Origin: Pseudomonas viciae
Lineage (GTDB): Bacteria; Pseudomonadota; Gammaproteobacteria; Pseudomonadales; Pseudomonadaceae
Length of the DNA stretch: 64,000 nucleotides
Reading direction: 5' to 3'
NCBI RefSeq assembly: GCF_004786035.1
Contig: NZ_CP035088.1
Coordinates: 4,252,001 to 4,316,000 of the forward strand
Under the pieces are notes generated by a model. That model was not told the origin of the DNA and did no database searches. It worked only from the letters and a program-made list of their open reading frames with translations. The translations under genes and the position numbers were made by a program. Every line of letters begins with the position of its first letter. Position 1 is the stretch's first letter. Below are positions 42,349 to 50,737 of this stretch, one piece after another.

Positions 42349-43200
42349 ATGAAACTTGCAAGTTTTATTGTTCAAGGTCGTAGCAGCTACGGCGTCGTCG
42401 AAGGCGACCAGGTGATTGACCTGGAAACAGTCAAGCCCACCTTTGGCAGTGATCTCAAGCAAGCCATCGCCCACAACCGCCTGGGCGAGTTGACCCGCGA
42501 GACCCTGGCAGGCCTGCCGCGCATCCCATTGGCTGAAGTGACGTTCCTGCCGGTGATCCCGAACCCGGGCAAAGTGCTGTGCATCGGCATCAACTACGCC
42601 ACTCACGTGCGCGAAACCGGTCGTGAGATGCCGATCTACCCGATGATTTTTACCCGCTTCGCCGACAGCCAGACCGCCCACCTGCAACCCATCGTGCGCC
42701 CCAAGGCTTCCCACAAGCTGGATTTCGAGGGCGAACTGGCGGTGGTGATCGGTAAAGCGGCGCGTCACGTCAAGGCTGCCGACGCGCTGGACCATGTCGC
42801 CGGCTACGCCTGCTACAACGACGGCAGCGTCCGCGATTGGCAGAAGCACACCATTCAGTTCGTACCCGGCAAGAACTTCCCGAATACCGGTGGCTTCGGC
42901 CCTTGGCTGGTGACCGGCGATGAGATCGGCGACCCACAGGACCTGGAACTGACCACCCGCCTCAATGGCGAAGTGATGCAGCACACCCGCACCAGCGACA
43001 TGATTTTCGATGTGCGCCGGCTGATCGAGTATTGCTCCACCTTCACCGAACTGGCCCCCGGGGACGTCATCGTCACCGGCACCACCGGAGGTGTTGGCGC
43101 ATTCCGTGAGCCGCCGGTATGGATGAAGCCAGGCGATGAAGTCGAGGTCGAGATTGCACGCATCGGCACCTTGCGCAACAGCATCGTGGACGAGCAATAA
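42349..43200 (+). CDS. Fumarylacetoacetate hydrolase-family protein
   Basis: A 283-residue FAH-fold enzyme. Motifs include VLCIGINYATHVRETGREMP (about 79-98), the metal-binding DFEGELAVVIGK (about 125-136, with Glu ligands) and GDVIVTGTTGGVGAFREPP near the end. In meta-cleavage pathways such proteins act as hydratases, hydrolases or isomerases on 2-keto-dienoic acids. It heads an operon (IclR, flavin hydroxylase, extradiol dioxygenase, aldehyde dehydrogenase) and has an ideal caaggagactcc ribosome site. It probably processes the ring-cleavage product. Confidence 0.9.
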   Translation: MKLASFIVQGRSSYGVVEGDQVIDLETVKPTFGSDLKQAIAHNRLGELTRETLAGLPRIPLAEVTFLPVIPNPGKVLCIGINYATHVRETGREMPIYPMIFTRFADSQTAHLQPIVRPKASHKLDFEGELAVVIGKAARHVKAADALDHVAGYACYNDGSVRDWQKHTIQFVPGKNFPNTGGFGPWLVTGDEIGDPQDLELTTRLNGEVMQHTRTSDMIFDVRRLIEYCSTFTELAPGDVIVTGTTGGVGAFREPPVWMKPGDEVEVEIARIGTLRNSIVDEQ

Positions 43201-43203
43201 GCC

Positions 43204-44025
43204 ATGAATCACCTACACACCGCTGAACAACCGCCAGAACAGGATGCCGACAGCAAAGGCTCGAGCCTGGAGCGCATGTTGCGGGTGCTCGACCTGTTCA
43301 CCGAAGAAAACCCGATCTGGGCGGTCGACGACATGGGCACTGCCCTGGGTTTCACCCGCTCGACGATCTACCGCTATGTGCGTGAGCTGGCCGAGGCCAA
43401 CCTGCTGTTCCAGGTCGAAGCCGGGCGTTATGCACTGGGCGCGCGGATCATCACCTGGGATCGTCAATTACGCCTGAGCGACCCGCTCGTGCGCGCTGCG
43501 CAATCACTGGAACCCAGCTTTCCGCAGTGGAACGAGCAGCAAGTCTGGCTGATCTGCCGGCTGTTCAAGGACCAGGTCGTGTGCATTCATCAGCACGGCA
43601 ATCTGTTCAGTGAAGTCAGCTATTCCCGTGGTTCGCCCAGGCCGTTGTTCCTCGGGGCGACGTCCAAGGCGATCCTCGCCAACATGACCTCGCGGCAACA
43701 CAACCAGCTGTTTCTGGACAATCCCGATGAGGTGCGCGCCAGCAGCCTTGGCCAGACCTGGGACCAGTTCCGCCGCACCCTGCAGCAGTTGCGGCGCCAG
43801 GGCTATGTGGCCAGCGCAGGCGAAGTCGACCCTGGCGTCTATGGCCTCGCCGCGCCGATCTTCGACGGCGATGGCAAGGTCATCGGCAGCATCAGTTGCG
43901 TGCGCCCGATCCAAGCACGTGACGACGCCCAGGAAGCGGCACAAGGGCAACAGATCCTGGCCTTGGCCCAAGACTTGTCGCAGCGCATGGCGGCGCTCGC
44001 CAACCGCCCCAAGCCACTGGGCTGA
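43204..44025 (+). CDS. IclR-family transcriptional regulator
   Basis: A 273-residue regulator with an N-terminal winged helix (LERMLRVLDLFTEENPIWAV; TALGFTRSTIYRYVRELAEA) and a GAF-like effector domain (RGSPRPLFLGATSKAILANM; YVASAGEVDPGVYGLAAPIF). IclR proteins in aromatic clusters bind a pathway intermediate. It starts three bases after the FAH stop, so it is translated with its target operon. The AGGATTT sites at 42247-42280 are candidates for its operator. Confidence 0.92.
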   Translation: MNHLHTAEQPPEQDADSKGSSLERMLRVLDLFTEENPIWAVDDMGTALGFTRSTIYRYVRELAEANLLFQVEAGRYALGARIITWDRQLRLSDPLVRAAQSLEPSFPQWNEQQVWLICRLFKDQVVCIHQHGNLFSEVSYSRGSPRPLFLGATSKAILANMTSRQHNQLFLDNPDEVRASSLGQTWDQFRRTLQQLRRQGYVASAGEVDPGVYGLAAPIFDGDGKVIGSISCVRPIQARDDAQEAAQGQQILALAQDLSQRMAALANRPKPLG

Positions 44026-44047
44026 GCCATCCGCAAAGGGAATAACA

Positions 44048-45694
44048 ATGACAACCCTCAAACGTCTCAATACCCAGGTACTGGTCATCGGTGCCGGCCC
44101 TACCGGGCTGACCCTGGCCAACCTGCTCGGCCAGGCCAATGTCGACACTTTGATCATCGATCGCAAGCCCGGCACTGTGACCGAGCCACGGGCGGTTTCG
44201 ATCGACGATGAATCCCTGCGCACCATGCAGGCCATCGGTCTGGACCAAGCTGTGCTCAAGGACGTGGTTCCCGGCTACGGCGTGCACTATTTCACCCGGC
44301 CCGGCGGCCGTTGCTTTGGCAAGGTCGAGCCGACCGGCAAGCTGTACGGTTTCCCCAAGCGCAATGCCTTTCGCCAACCGCTGTTCGAGGCCACGCTCAA
44401 GGCAGGCCTCGAACGCTTTGCCAGTCTCAAGGCACGCTTCAGCCACGAGCTGCTGGAGTTTCATCAAGACCAGCATGGCGTGCGTGCGCTGATTCGTGAC
44501 GCTGATGGCGAACTGTTGGAAGTCCAAGCAGCCTATCTGGTGGCCTGCGACGGTGGCCGCAGCCCGGTACGCAAACAACTCGGGATCGAGATGGTCGGTT
44601 CGAGCTTCTCCTCGCGCTGGCTGGTGGTCGATACCGACCAGGATGACGACCCGTTCTGGCAAACCCGCGTGTATTGCGATGCCCGGCGCCCAGTGGTTGA
44701 CGTGCCCGGTCCTCACCGTACGCGCCGCTTCGAGTTTCTGCTGAAGGCGGACGAAACCGATGAGCAGGTGCTCGGCGAAACCCGCCTGCAGGCGCTGCTG
44801 CGTCCGTTCAAGGGTGAAGCGCCGGTTTCCATCGTGCGCAAGACGGTCTACACCTTCCACGCCCGGGTCGCCGAGCGCTGGCAGGTGGAGCGCGTGTTCC
44901 TCGCCGGTGACGCCGCGCACCTGACCCCGCCCTATGCCGGCCAAGGCATGAACAGCGGTGTGCGCGATGCCCACAACCTGGGCTGGAAGCTGATCGGCGT
45001 GCTGAAAGGAAAAATGGCGGAAACCGCCCTGCTGTCTTACGAAAGCGAGCGACGCGATCATGCCTGGGCATTGATCAAGCTGGCCTTGAACCTCGGCGTG
45101 GTCATGGCGCCGGCCACTGTCCTTCGCGCTCGCCTGATCAGTTCTGCGTTCGCCTTGATCGGCCTGTTGCCACCGTTGCGGGACTATTTCCTGCAAATGC
45201 GTTTCAAGCCCAAGCCCCGGTTCACCAAAGGCCTGGTACTGACCGAGGGTGAAGCCGGGAAACTGTCCTGCGGGCAGATGTTCCCGCAACCGATGCTCAC
45301 CGATGCCCATGGCCACGAATGCCTGCTCGATGAGGCCATCGGCGCCGGCTTCGCCTTGATTCAATACGGCGCACCTACCCGGCAACGGCTCGATGAACTC
45401 AAGCATGGCTTCTGGAACCATCTGGAAGCCAAACGGATCCTGATCCTCCCCGAGCCCATCGAAGCCATGCCGACGATTCCTGGCTGCACAGTGCTCCAGG
45501 ACCGGGACGGTTTGCTCAAGGCCATACTGGGCGAATCAAACCGGTTTCTGCTGCTGCGCCCGGATCGCTATATCGCCGCCATTTTCGACAAGGCCACCGA
45601 AACAGAAGCTGCCGAAGCGTTGCAGTCGCTGTTGGGCATCGCCGCGACGAGAAGCAGCGAAATCGAGTCGGGCATCGCCCCCGCCTTTCACTGA
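44048..45694 (+). CDS. FAD-dependent aromatic hydroxylase (MhpA-like)
   Basis: A 548-residue class A flavoprotein monooxygenase. Residues 10-30 carry the FAD motif (VLVIGAGPTGLTLANLL), followed by RAVSIDDESLRTMQAIGL, a DG motif (YLVACDGGRSPVRKQLGI) and GDAAHLTPPYAGQGMNSGVRD near residue 295. The C-terminal thioredoxin-like region is present. MhpA-type enzymes hydroxylate phenylpropanoid or phenolic acids to a catechol. The ATG at 44048 has aaaggg upstream; a much longer upstream frame overlaps the IclR gene and is rejected. The extradiol dioxygenase encoded next would open the new catechol ring. Confidence 0.9.
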   Translation: MTTLKRLNTQVLVIGAGPTGLTLANLLGQANVDTLIIDRKPGTVTEPRAVSIDDESLRTMQAIGLDQAVLKDVVPGYGVHYFTRPGGRCFGKVEPTGKLYGFPKRNAFRQPLFEATLKAGLERFASLKARFSHELLEFHQDQHGVRALIRDADGELLEVQAAYLVACDGGRSPVRKQLGIEMVGSSFSSRWLVVDTDQDDDPFWQTRVYCDARRPVVDVPGPHRTRRFEFLLKADETDEQVLGETRLQALLRPFKGEAPVSIVRKTVYTFHARVAERWQVERVFLAGDAAHLTPPYAGQGMNSGVRDAHNLGWKLIGVLKGKMAETALLSYESERRDHAWALIKLALNLGVVMAPATVLRARLISSAFALIGLLPPLRDYFLQMRFKPKPRFTKGLVLTEGEAGKLSCGQMFPQPMLTDAHGHECLLDEAIGAGFALIQYGAPTRQRLDELKHGFWNHLEAKRILILPEPIEAMPTIPGCTVLQDRDGLLKAILGESNRFLLLRPDRYIAAIFDKATETEAAEALQSLLGIAATRSSEIESGIAPAFH

Positions 45695-45718
45695 ACCTTT
45701 CAAGCCCCCGAGGTGTTT

Positions 45719-46567
45719 ATGCAAACACTCCAGACTTCCACACCGGCACGCTTGTGCTACCTGCACCTGGCGAGCAAAGAACCGCAACGGCAGATCGATT
45801 TCTATCGCCGACTGCTGGACATGGACAGCTCGGCGCAGGCCGACGGCAGCTGGCTACTCAGCGGCCCGCAACGGGCCATGCTCGTGTCGCCGGCTGACCA
45901 CAGTGGCCTGCTCGCGGCGGCGTTTGACCTGGGCGATCAGGCTCGACTGACAGCGCTGCGGCTTCGCCTGGTCGAGAGCGGCTGTGCTGTCGAAGCGCTC
46001 GACTCGCCGTTACTCGAACCCGGTGCCTTCCTGATCCATGATCCCCAGGGTCGGCAAACGATCTTCGGGGTGTCGCGCAGCCACGCCGCTGTTGATCGAC
46101 ATGGCATGCCTGGCCGCCTGCAGCACGTGGTGTTCCAGACCACTGAACTGGAAGCGATGATCGATTTCTACGTCAACACGGTGGGGTTTACCGTCTCGGA
46201 CAATGTCGTGGATGAGCAGAGCGGCCAGCTCATGACGTGTTTCCTGCGCTCGGACGATGAGCATCACACACTGGCGTTTTTCCGTGGTTCGAAAAACGAG
46301 TGGGATCATCACTGCTACGAAACCAACGAATGGAACGACATTCGCGACTGGGGTGATCGCTTCGCCAAGGAGCGCATCACCCTCTTCTTCGGCCCTGGCC
46401 GGCATGGGCCAGGCAACAACCTGTTCTTCATGGTGGTCGATGCCGACCGCAACCGCCTGGAGTTCTCCGCCGAGCTGGAAGTCACCGAGGCCTCGCGCCA
46501 ACCCGGCGTCTGGCCCCAGGAGGAATACACGCTCAATTCCTGGGGACGTGCCTGGATCCGAAGCTGA
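45719..46567 (+). CDS. Extradiol ring-cleavage dioxygenase (VOC family)
   Basis: A 282-residue two-domain vicinal-oxygen-chelate enzyme. In the catalytic C-terminal half the iron ligands appear as His136 (LQHVVFQT), His198 (WDHHCYE) and Glu249 (RLEFSAE); His183 (EHHTLAFF) takes the place of the catalytic histidine of BphC-type enzymes. It should cleave a catechol next to the hydroxyls. I prefer the ATG at 45719 (gaggtg box) to the GTG at 45713. The gene lies 24 bases after the hydroxylase, fitting a hydroxylate-then-cleave pathway. Confidence 0.88.
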   Translation: MQTLQTSTPARLCYLHLASKEPQRQIDFYRRLLDMDSSAQADGSWLLSGPQRAMLVSPADHSGLLAAAFDLGDQARLTALRLRLVESGCAVEALDSPLLEPGAFLIHDPQGRQTIFGVSRSHAAVDRHGMPGRLQHVVFQTTELEAMIDFYVNTVGFTVSDNVVDEQSGQLMTCFLRSDDEHHTLAFFRGSKNEWDHHCYETNEWNDIRDWGDRFAKERITLFFGPGRHGPGNNLFFMVVDADRNRLEFSAELEVTEASRQPGVWPQEEYTLNSWGRAWIRS

Positions 46568-46640
46568 GCCCTTTTCATCGACAGCGTTGGCACCCTCAAC
46601 TGCTTGAACGACGCGATCACCTGCCGCCAAAGGTAAGATT

Positions 46641-48119
46641 ATGACCACTCAACCGCTCGCCCCTTACGCCATCACTGGCGACCAATACATCAACGGCACC
46701 TGGCGTGCCGGTCGCTCCGCGCGCCGCCTGGACGACCGCAACCCGTTCAACGGCGAACAACTGCTGGAAATGCCGTTGGCCTCGATCGGCGATCTCGATG
46801 ACGCCTATCAGGCCGCCCATCAAGCGCAAGCAGCCTGGGCCCAACTGCACCCGACACAGCGCAGCGCATACCTTGAAAAACTCGCCCTGGTTATCCAGGA
46901 CCGTCGTGACGAAATCGTTGACTGGCTGATTCGTGAGTCGGGCAGCACCCGGATCAAGGCGAGCATGGAATGGCAGTTCACGCTCAACCTTGTGCGCGAG
47001 TGCACAAGCATGCCGATGCAGGTCGAGGGACGCATCCTCACCAGCTACAAGCCCGGCGAACAGAGCTTCGTGTTTCGCGAGCCGCTCGGCGTGGTGGGTG
47101 TGATCAGCCCGTGGAACTTCCCGTTGTACCTGAGCATGCGTTCGGTGGTGCCGGCGCTGGCGCTGGGTAACACCATCGTGCTCAAGCCCGCCAGCGACAC
47201 GGCAGTGACCGGCGGCCTGCTGATTGCCCACCTGTTCGAAGAAGCCGGCTTCCCGCAAGGCTCGCTCAACGTCGTGGTCGGTGCCGGTTCGGAGATTGGC
47301 GACGCCTTCGTCGCGCATCCCGTACCGAGCCTGATTTCCTTCACCGGCTCGACGGATGTGGGCCGTAATGTCGGGCGCATTGCTACCGGCGGCAAACACA
47401 TCAAGCGTGTCGCCCTGGAGCTGGGTGGCAATGCTCCACTGGTGGTGCTCGATGACGCGGATGTTGAAATAGCCGCCCACGCTGCGGTAGTCGGACGCTT
47501 CCTGCACCAAGGGCAGATCTGCATGAGCGTCAACCGGGTGATCGTCGACCGTTCGCTGTATGCCGACTTCGCCGCGCTGGTGGTGGAACGCGTGCGCAAC
47601 CTCAAGACCGGCGACCCGGCCAAGGCAGACACGGTGATCGGGCCGGTGGTCAATCAGAGCCAGCTCGATGGCCTGCTGCGTAAAATCGACGGGGCCCAGA
47701 GCGCCGGCCTCAAGCCGCTGTGTGGCGGCCCGGCCTCCGGGCTAGTGCTGCCTGCCCACGTGTTCGGTGAGGTGGGGGCCGATCAGGAACTGGCCCGCGA
47801 TGAAACGTTCGGGCCTTTGCTGCCGCTGCTGATCGCCGAGAACGAAGGTCACGCCTTGGCGTTGGCGAACGCCAGTGAATATGGCCTGTCCAGCGCGGTG
47901 TTCACCCGAGACATGGCCCGTGGCTTGAACTTCGCCCGGGGCATTGTCGCGGGCATGACCCATATCAACGACATCACGGTCGATGACCAACCCAACGCGC
48001 CCTTCGGCGGTGAAAAGAACTCCGGGCTCGGCCGCTTCAATGGTCACTATGCCTTGGACGAATTCACCCGTGCCCATTGGGTCACCTGGCAGCCCGGAAG
48101 CCATCACTACCCTTTTTGA
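46641..48119 (+). CDS. Aldehyde dehydrogenase (aromatic/benzaldehyde-type)
   Basis: A 492-residue ALDH with PWNF at 157-160, Glu260 ([10 protein letters not shown]) and catalytic Cys294 ([10 protein letters not shown]). The MSVNR context after the cysteine and [21 protein letters not shown] near the end are typical of vanillin, benzaldehyde or salicylaldehyde dehydrogenases. As last gene of the operon it could oxidise the aromatic aldehyde released by the carotenoid-cleavage-type dioxygenase, which would link the two adjacent gene groups into one pathway. That link is inference. Confidence 0.9.
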   Translation: MTTQPLAPYAITGDQYINGTWRAGRSARRLDDRNPFNGEQLLEMPLASIGDLDDAYQAAHQAQAAWAQLHPTQRSAYLEKLALVIQDRRDEIVDWLIRESGSTRIKASMEWQFTLNLVRECTSMPMQVEGRILTSYKPGEQSFVFREPLGVVGVISPWNFPLYLSMRSVVPALALGNTIVLKPASDTAVTGGLLIAHLFEEAGFPQGSLNVVVGAGSEIGDAFVAHPVPSLISFTGSTDVGRNVGRIATGGKHIKRVALELGGNAPLVVLDDADVEIAAHAAVVGRFLHQGQICMSVNRVIVDRSLYADFAALVVERVRNLKTGDPAKADTVIGPVVNQSQLDGLLRKIDGAQSAGLKPLCGGPASGLVLPAHVFGEVGADQELARDETFGPLLPLLIAENEGHALALANASEYGLSSAVFTRDMARGLNFARGIVAGMTHINDITVDDQPNAPFGGEKNSGLGRFNGHYALDEFTRAHWVTWQPGSHHYPF

Positions 48120-48145
48120 TCACTAACCCGCAGGGACGCAGCCAG

Positions 48146-48175
48146 GATTGGGCAAGTTGACCTCTTTGCCCAATC
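48146..48175. terminator. Hairpin after ALDH gene
   Basis: A perfect 10-base-pair stem (gattgggcaa/ttgcccaatc) with a 10-base loop, 27 bases after the ALDH stop. An A-rich rather than T-rich tract follows, so it is a transcript-end structure of uncertain strength. Confidence 0.5.
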
Positions 48176-48206
48176 AACAAAAAACAATAAAAAATAGAGG
48201 CGACAA

Positions 48207-49205
48207 ATGACCCATTTAGCCTGTGTGTCCACTGATCAGGTTGTGCGTTCCGATCGGCTGATGAAGTGGAAAGAATTCATGAGTGACCACCTGGGTCGCA
48301 CGCCGGACTATGTCAAACGTCTGGAGTCGACCTTCATCGATCCGTTGCATGACAGCAACTTCCAGGGCCGGCTGGAGTACGGAGACCTGGGCCAGCTGCG
48401 GTTCTGTCGAATGACCGCCAGTGCCCATCGCTACTCCCGTCATCTGAGCAAGGCCATCGACTCCCTCGAGACGCCGCGCATGTTGATCCTGCAGATTGCG
48501 GGGGTCAGCCATTTCGAGCAGGGGCAACAACGCAGCGTACTGGCGCCTGACGAAATGCTCCTGGTCGACTGCGGAAAACCTTTCGACGTCACCAGCACCC
48601 AAGGCTGCGAACACTTCATCCTGCTGTTCCAGGGCGCCCCTGGACAACTCGCGCCAACCGGCGACATGCACCTTAATGGTCGCAACGGCCTGGGCCGGAT
48701 GCTGATGCACCTGGTCAGCGATGCCTACAACCAATACCCCTTGCTCAACAACCATTCGGCCGGGCTGATCGGCGACAGCATCACCGGTCTGCTGGATAAC
48801 GCACTGAAGAACAAGCAGGAAGAAAAGCAACTCGAACACGACTTCCGCTTCTTCAAGCAGAACCGCCTCAAGGCGTATATCGAACGCCATCTGGCCGACC
48901 GCGACCTGACCATCGAACGCATCGCCAACGCCGAGCAGTGCTCGGTACGCAGCCTGCACCGGGCGTTTCAGGATGAACTGGGGTGCAGCGTCAGCGAGTA
49001 CATCTGGCAGCGGCGCCTGGCCCGCTGCGCCGAAGACCTGCGCAGCCGGGAACATGCCCATCGCTCACTCACCGAGATCGCCTACGCCTGGGGCTATGGC
49101 AGCAGCTCCCACTTCAGCCGACACTTCAAATCGACCTTCGGCATGTCGCCCCGGCTGTTCCGGGAAACCGCGAGCGACAGCCGGGTCAAATCGACGGCGG
49201 CGTGA
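48207..49205 (+). CDS. AraC-family transcriptional regulator
   Basis: A 332-residue regulator with an N-terminal AraC_binding_2 domain (about 40-200) and a C-terminal AraC/XylS DNA-binding domain (RIANAEQCSVRSLHRAFQDE; EIAYAWGYGSSSHFSRHFKS). The overall build is that of FeaR/XylS-like activators of aromatic catabolism. It lies 87 bases downstream of the ALDH gene, with a hairpin between, and may activate the operon before it along with or opposed to the IclR regulator. Ribosome site: agaggcgac. Confidence 0.9.
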   Translation: MTHLACVSTDQVVRSDRLMKWKEFMSDHLGRTPDYVKRLESTFIDPLHDSNFQGRLEYGDLGQLRFCRMTASAHRYSRHLSKAIDSLETPRMLILQIAGVSHFEQGQQRSVLAPDEMLLVDCGKPFDVTSTQGCEHFILLFQGAPGQLAPTGDMHLNGRNGLGRMLMHLVSDAYNQYPLLNNHSAGLIGDSITGLLDNALKNKQEEKQLEHDFRFFKQNRLKAYIERHLADRDLTIERIANAEQCSVRSLHRAFQDELGCSVSEYIWQRRLARCAEDLRSREHAHRSLTEIAYAWGYGSSSHFSRHFKSTFGMSPRLFRETASDSRVKSTAA

Positions 49206-49222
49206 GCCAATTTTCAATCCGT

Positions 49223-49304
49223 ATGGGATTTGTTCGCGATGGCGGTGGGTCAGTTTGCGGTGATGTTGAATGTGCCGCCTTCGCGAGCAAGCCCGCTCGC
49301 ACAG
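49223..49304. repeat. Degenerate REP pair
   Basis: The right unit (cgcgagcaagcccgctcgcac at 49282-49303) is clear, while the left one (gtatgggatttgttcgcg) has decayed at several positions. It lies between the converging AraC and outer-membrane efflux genes. Confidence 0.75.
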
Positions 49305-49339
49305 ATTCAGGTCATTGGCATTGCGCCCTCGCCCTGCCC

Positions 49340-50737
49340 TTAATTCCAGCCGCCCCCCATCACCTTGTACAACGTCACCCGGTTGCTCTGTTCGGTCAGA
49401 CGCAGGCTGATCAGGTCCTGTTGGGCGCTGTAGAGGGAACGCTGGGCATCCAGGGCTTCGAGATAGCTTTGCGAACCGCCGCGGTACAGGGCATCGGAGA
49501 GTTCGAAGCTCTTGCGGCTGGCGTCAGTCAACGCCTGCTGGGCCTCGATGCGGCGATCCAGGGTGCTGCGCACCGCCAGGGCATCGGCCACTTCCTTGAA
49601 GGCGCTTTGCAGTGTCTGCTGATAGGTCTGCACCTGAATCTCGCGCTCGGTCTTGGCCGCGTCCAGCGTTGCGCGGTTGCTGCCACCGTCGAAGATCGGC
49701 AGGCTGACGCTCGGGGCGAACGACCAGGCGCCACTGCCGGACTTGAACAGGCTGGACAAGGCCGAACTGGAAGAACCGGCACTGGCCGTCAGGCTGATGC
49801 TCGGGAAGAACGCCGCACGGGCCGCGCCGATGTCGATATTGGCCGACTTGAGTGTGTGTTCGGCGGCCAATACATCCGGACGCCGTTGCAGCAGGCTGGA
49901 AGGCAGCTCGGCCGGTACCTGGACCAGCGCCGCAGCCGATTCCAGGGTCGAGCCTGGCAGCAGTTCCTCGGGAACATCACTGCCCACCAGCAGGCGCAGG
50001 GCATTGCGATCCTGGAGAATCTGGCTTTCATACGCCGCCGCGTCGGCCCGGGCTGACTCCACGGTGGTTTGCGCCTGGGCCACCGACAATCCGGAGGAAC
50101 CACCCAGTGCGTGGCTGCGCTGGGTCAATTCGTAGGTCGCCAGCTGACTGCGCAAGGTCTCCTGGGCCAGGTGCAGCCGCTCGTTGTCCGCCGCCAGGGT
50201 CAACCAGGCCGTGGCCACTTCGGCCACCAGGCTGATCTGCGTGCTGCGCCGGGTTTCGGTCAGGGCCAGATAGTCTTCCAGCGCTTCGTCCTGCAGGTTC
50301 TGCACCCGCCCGAACAGGTCCACTTCATAACTGCTCAGCCCCAGTTGCGCGCTGTAGTCATGGGTGGTGGTCGCCGAGCCGCTGTTGGACAACGAGCCGG
50401 GTGTACGACTGTGGGTGCCACTGACGCTGGCATCGATCGACGGTAAAGACTCCGCGCGCTGGATGCGGTATTGCGCCTGGGCCTTTTCGACGTTCAGGGC
50501 GGCCAGGCGCAGGTCGCGATTGTTGCTCAGCGCCAGAGTCTGCAAGCGTGCCAGACGGCTGTCAGTGAAAAACTGTTGCCACTCGATGTCGGCGGCCACC
50601 TGCCCCTTGGGTGTGCTGGCGGGCGCCAGCCATTGCTCGGCGATCGGCGCCTCGGGGCGCTCGTACTGCGGCGCCAGATTGATGCAGCCACCGAGCAGCG
50701 CGAGGACGGCCAGCAAGGGCCAACGGAACTTGATCAT
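49340..50737 (-). CDS. RND efflux outer-membrane factor lipoprotein (OprM/TtgC type)
   Basis: A 465-residue TolC-family lipoprotein. The lipobox LLGGC puts the acylated cysteine at residue 18. Two repeats of the outer-membrane-factor helices follow ([40 protein letters not shown]). It forms the outer-membrane duct for the pump encoded upstream, and its ATG overlaps the pump gene's stop by four bases (ATGA). It is the last gene of a three-gene tripartite operon. Confidence 0.93.
   Translation of the reverse strand: MIKFRWPLLAVLALLGGCINLAPQYERPEAPIAEQWLAPASTPKGQVAADIEWQQFFTDSRLARLQTLALSNNRDLRLAALNVEKAQAQYRIQRAESLPSIDASVSGTHSRTPGSLSNSGSATTTHDYSAQLGLSSYEVDLFGRVQNLQDEALEDYLALTETRRSTQISLVAEVATAWLTLAADNERLHLAQETLRSQLATYELTQRSHALGGSSGLSVAQAQTTVESARADAAAYESQILQDRNALRLLVGSDVPEELLPGSTLESAAALVQVPAELPSSLLQRRPDVLAAEHTLKSANIDIGAARAAFFPSISLTASAGSSSSALSSLFKSGSGAWSFAPSVSLPIFDGGSNRATLDAAKTEREIQVQTYQQTLQSAFKEVADALAVRSTLDRRIEAQQALTDASRKSFELSDALYRGGSQSYLEALDAQRSLYSAQQDLISLRLTEQSNRVTLYKVMGGGWN

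Noticed and set aside
43892..45421. A 509-codon minus-strand open frame
   Set aside because: Antisense shadow of the flavin hydroxylase gene, with no recognisable domain.
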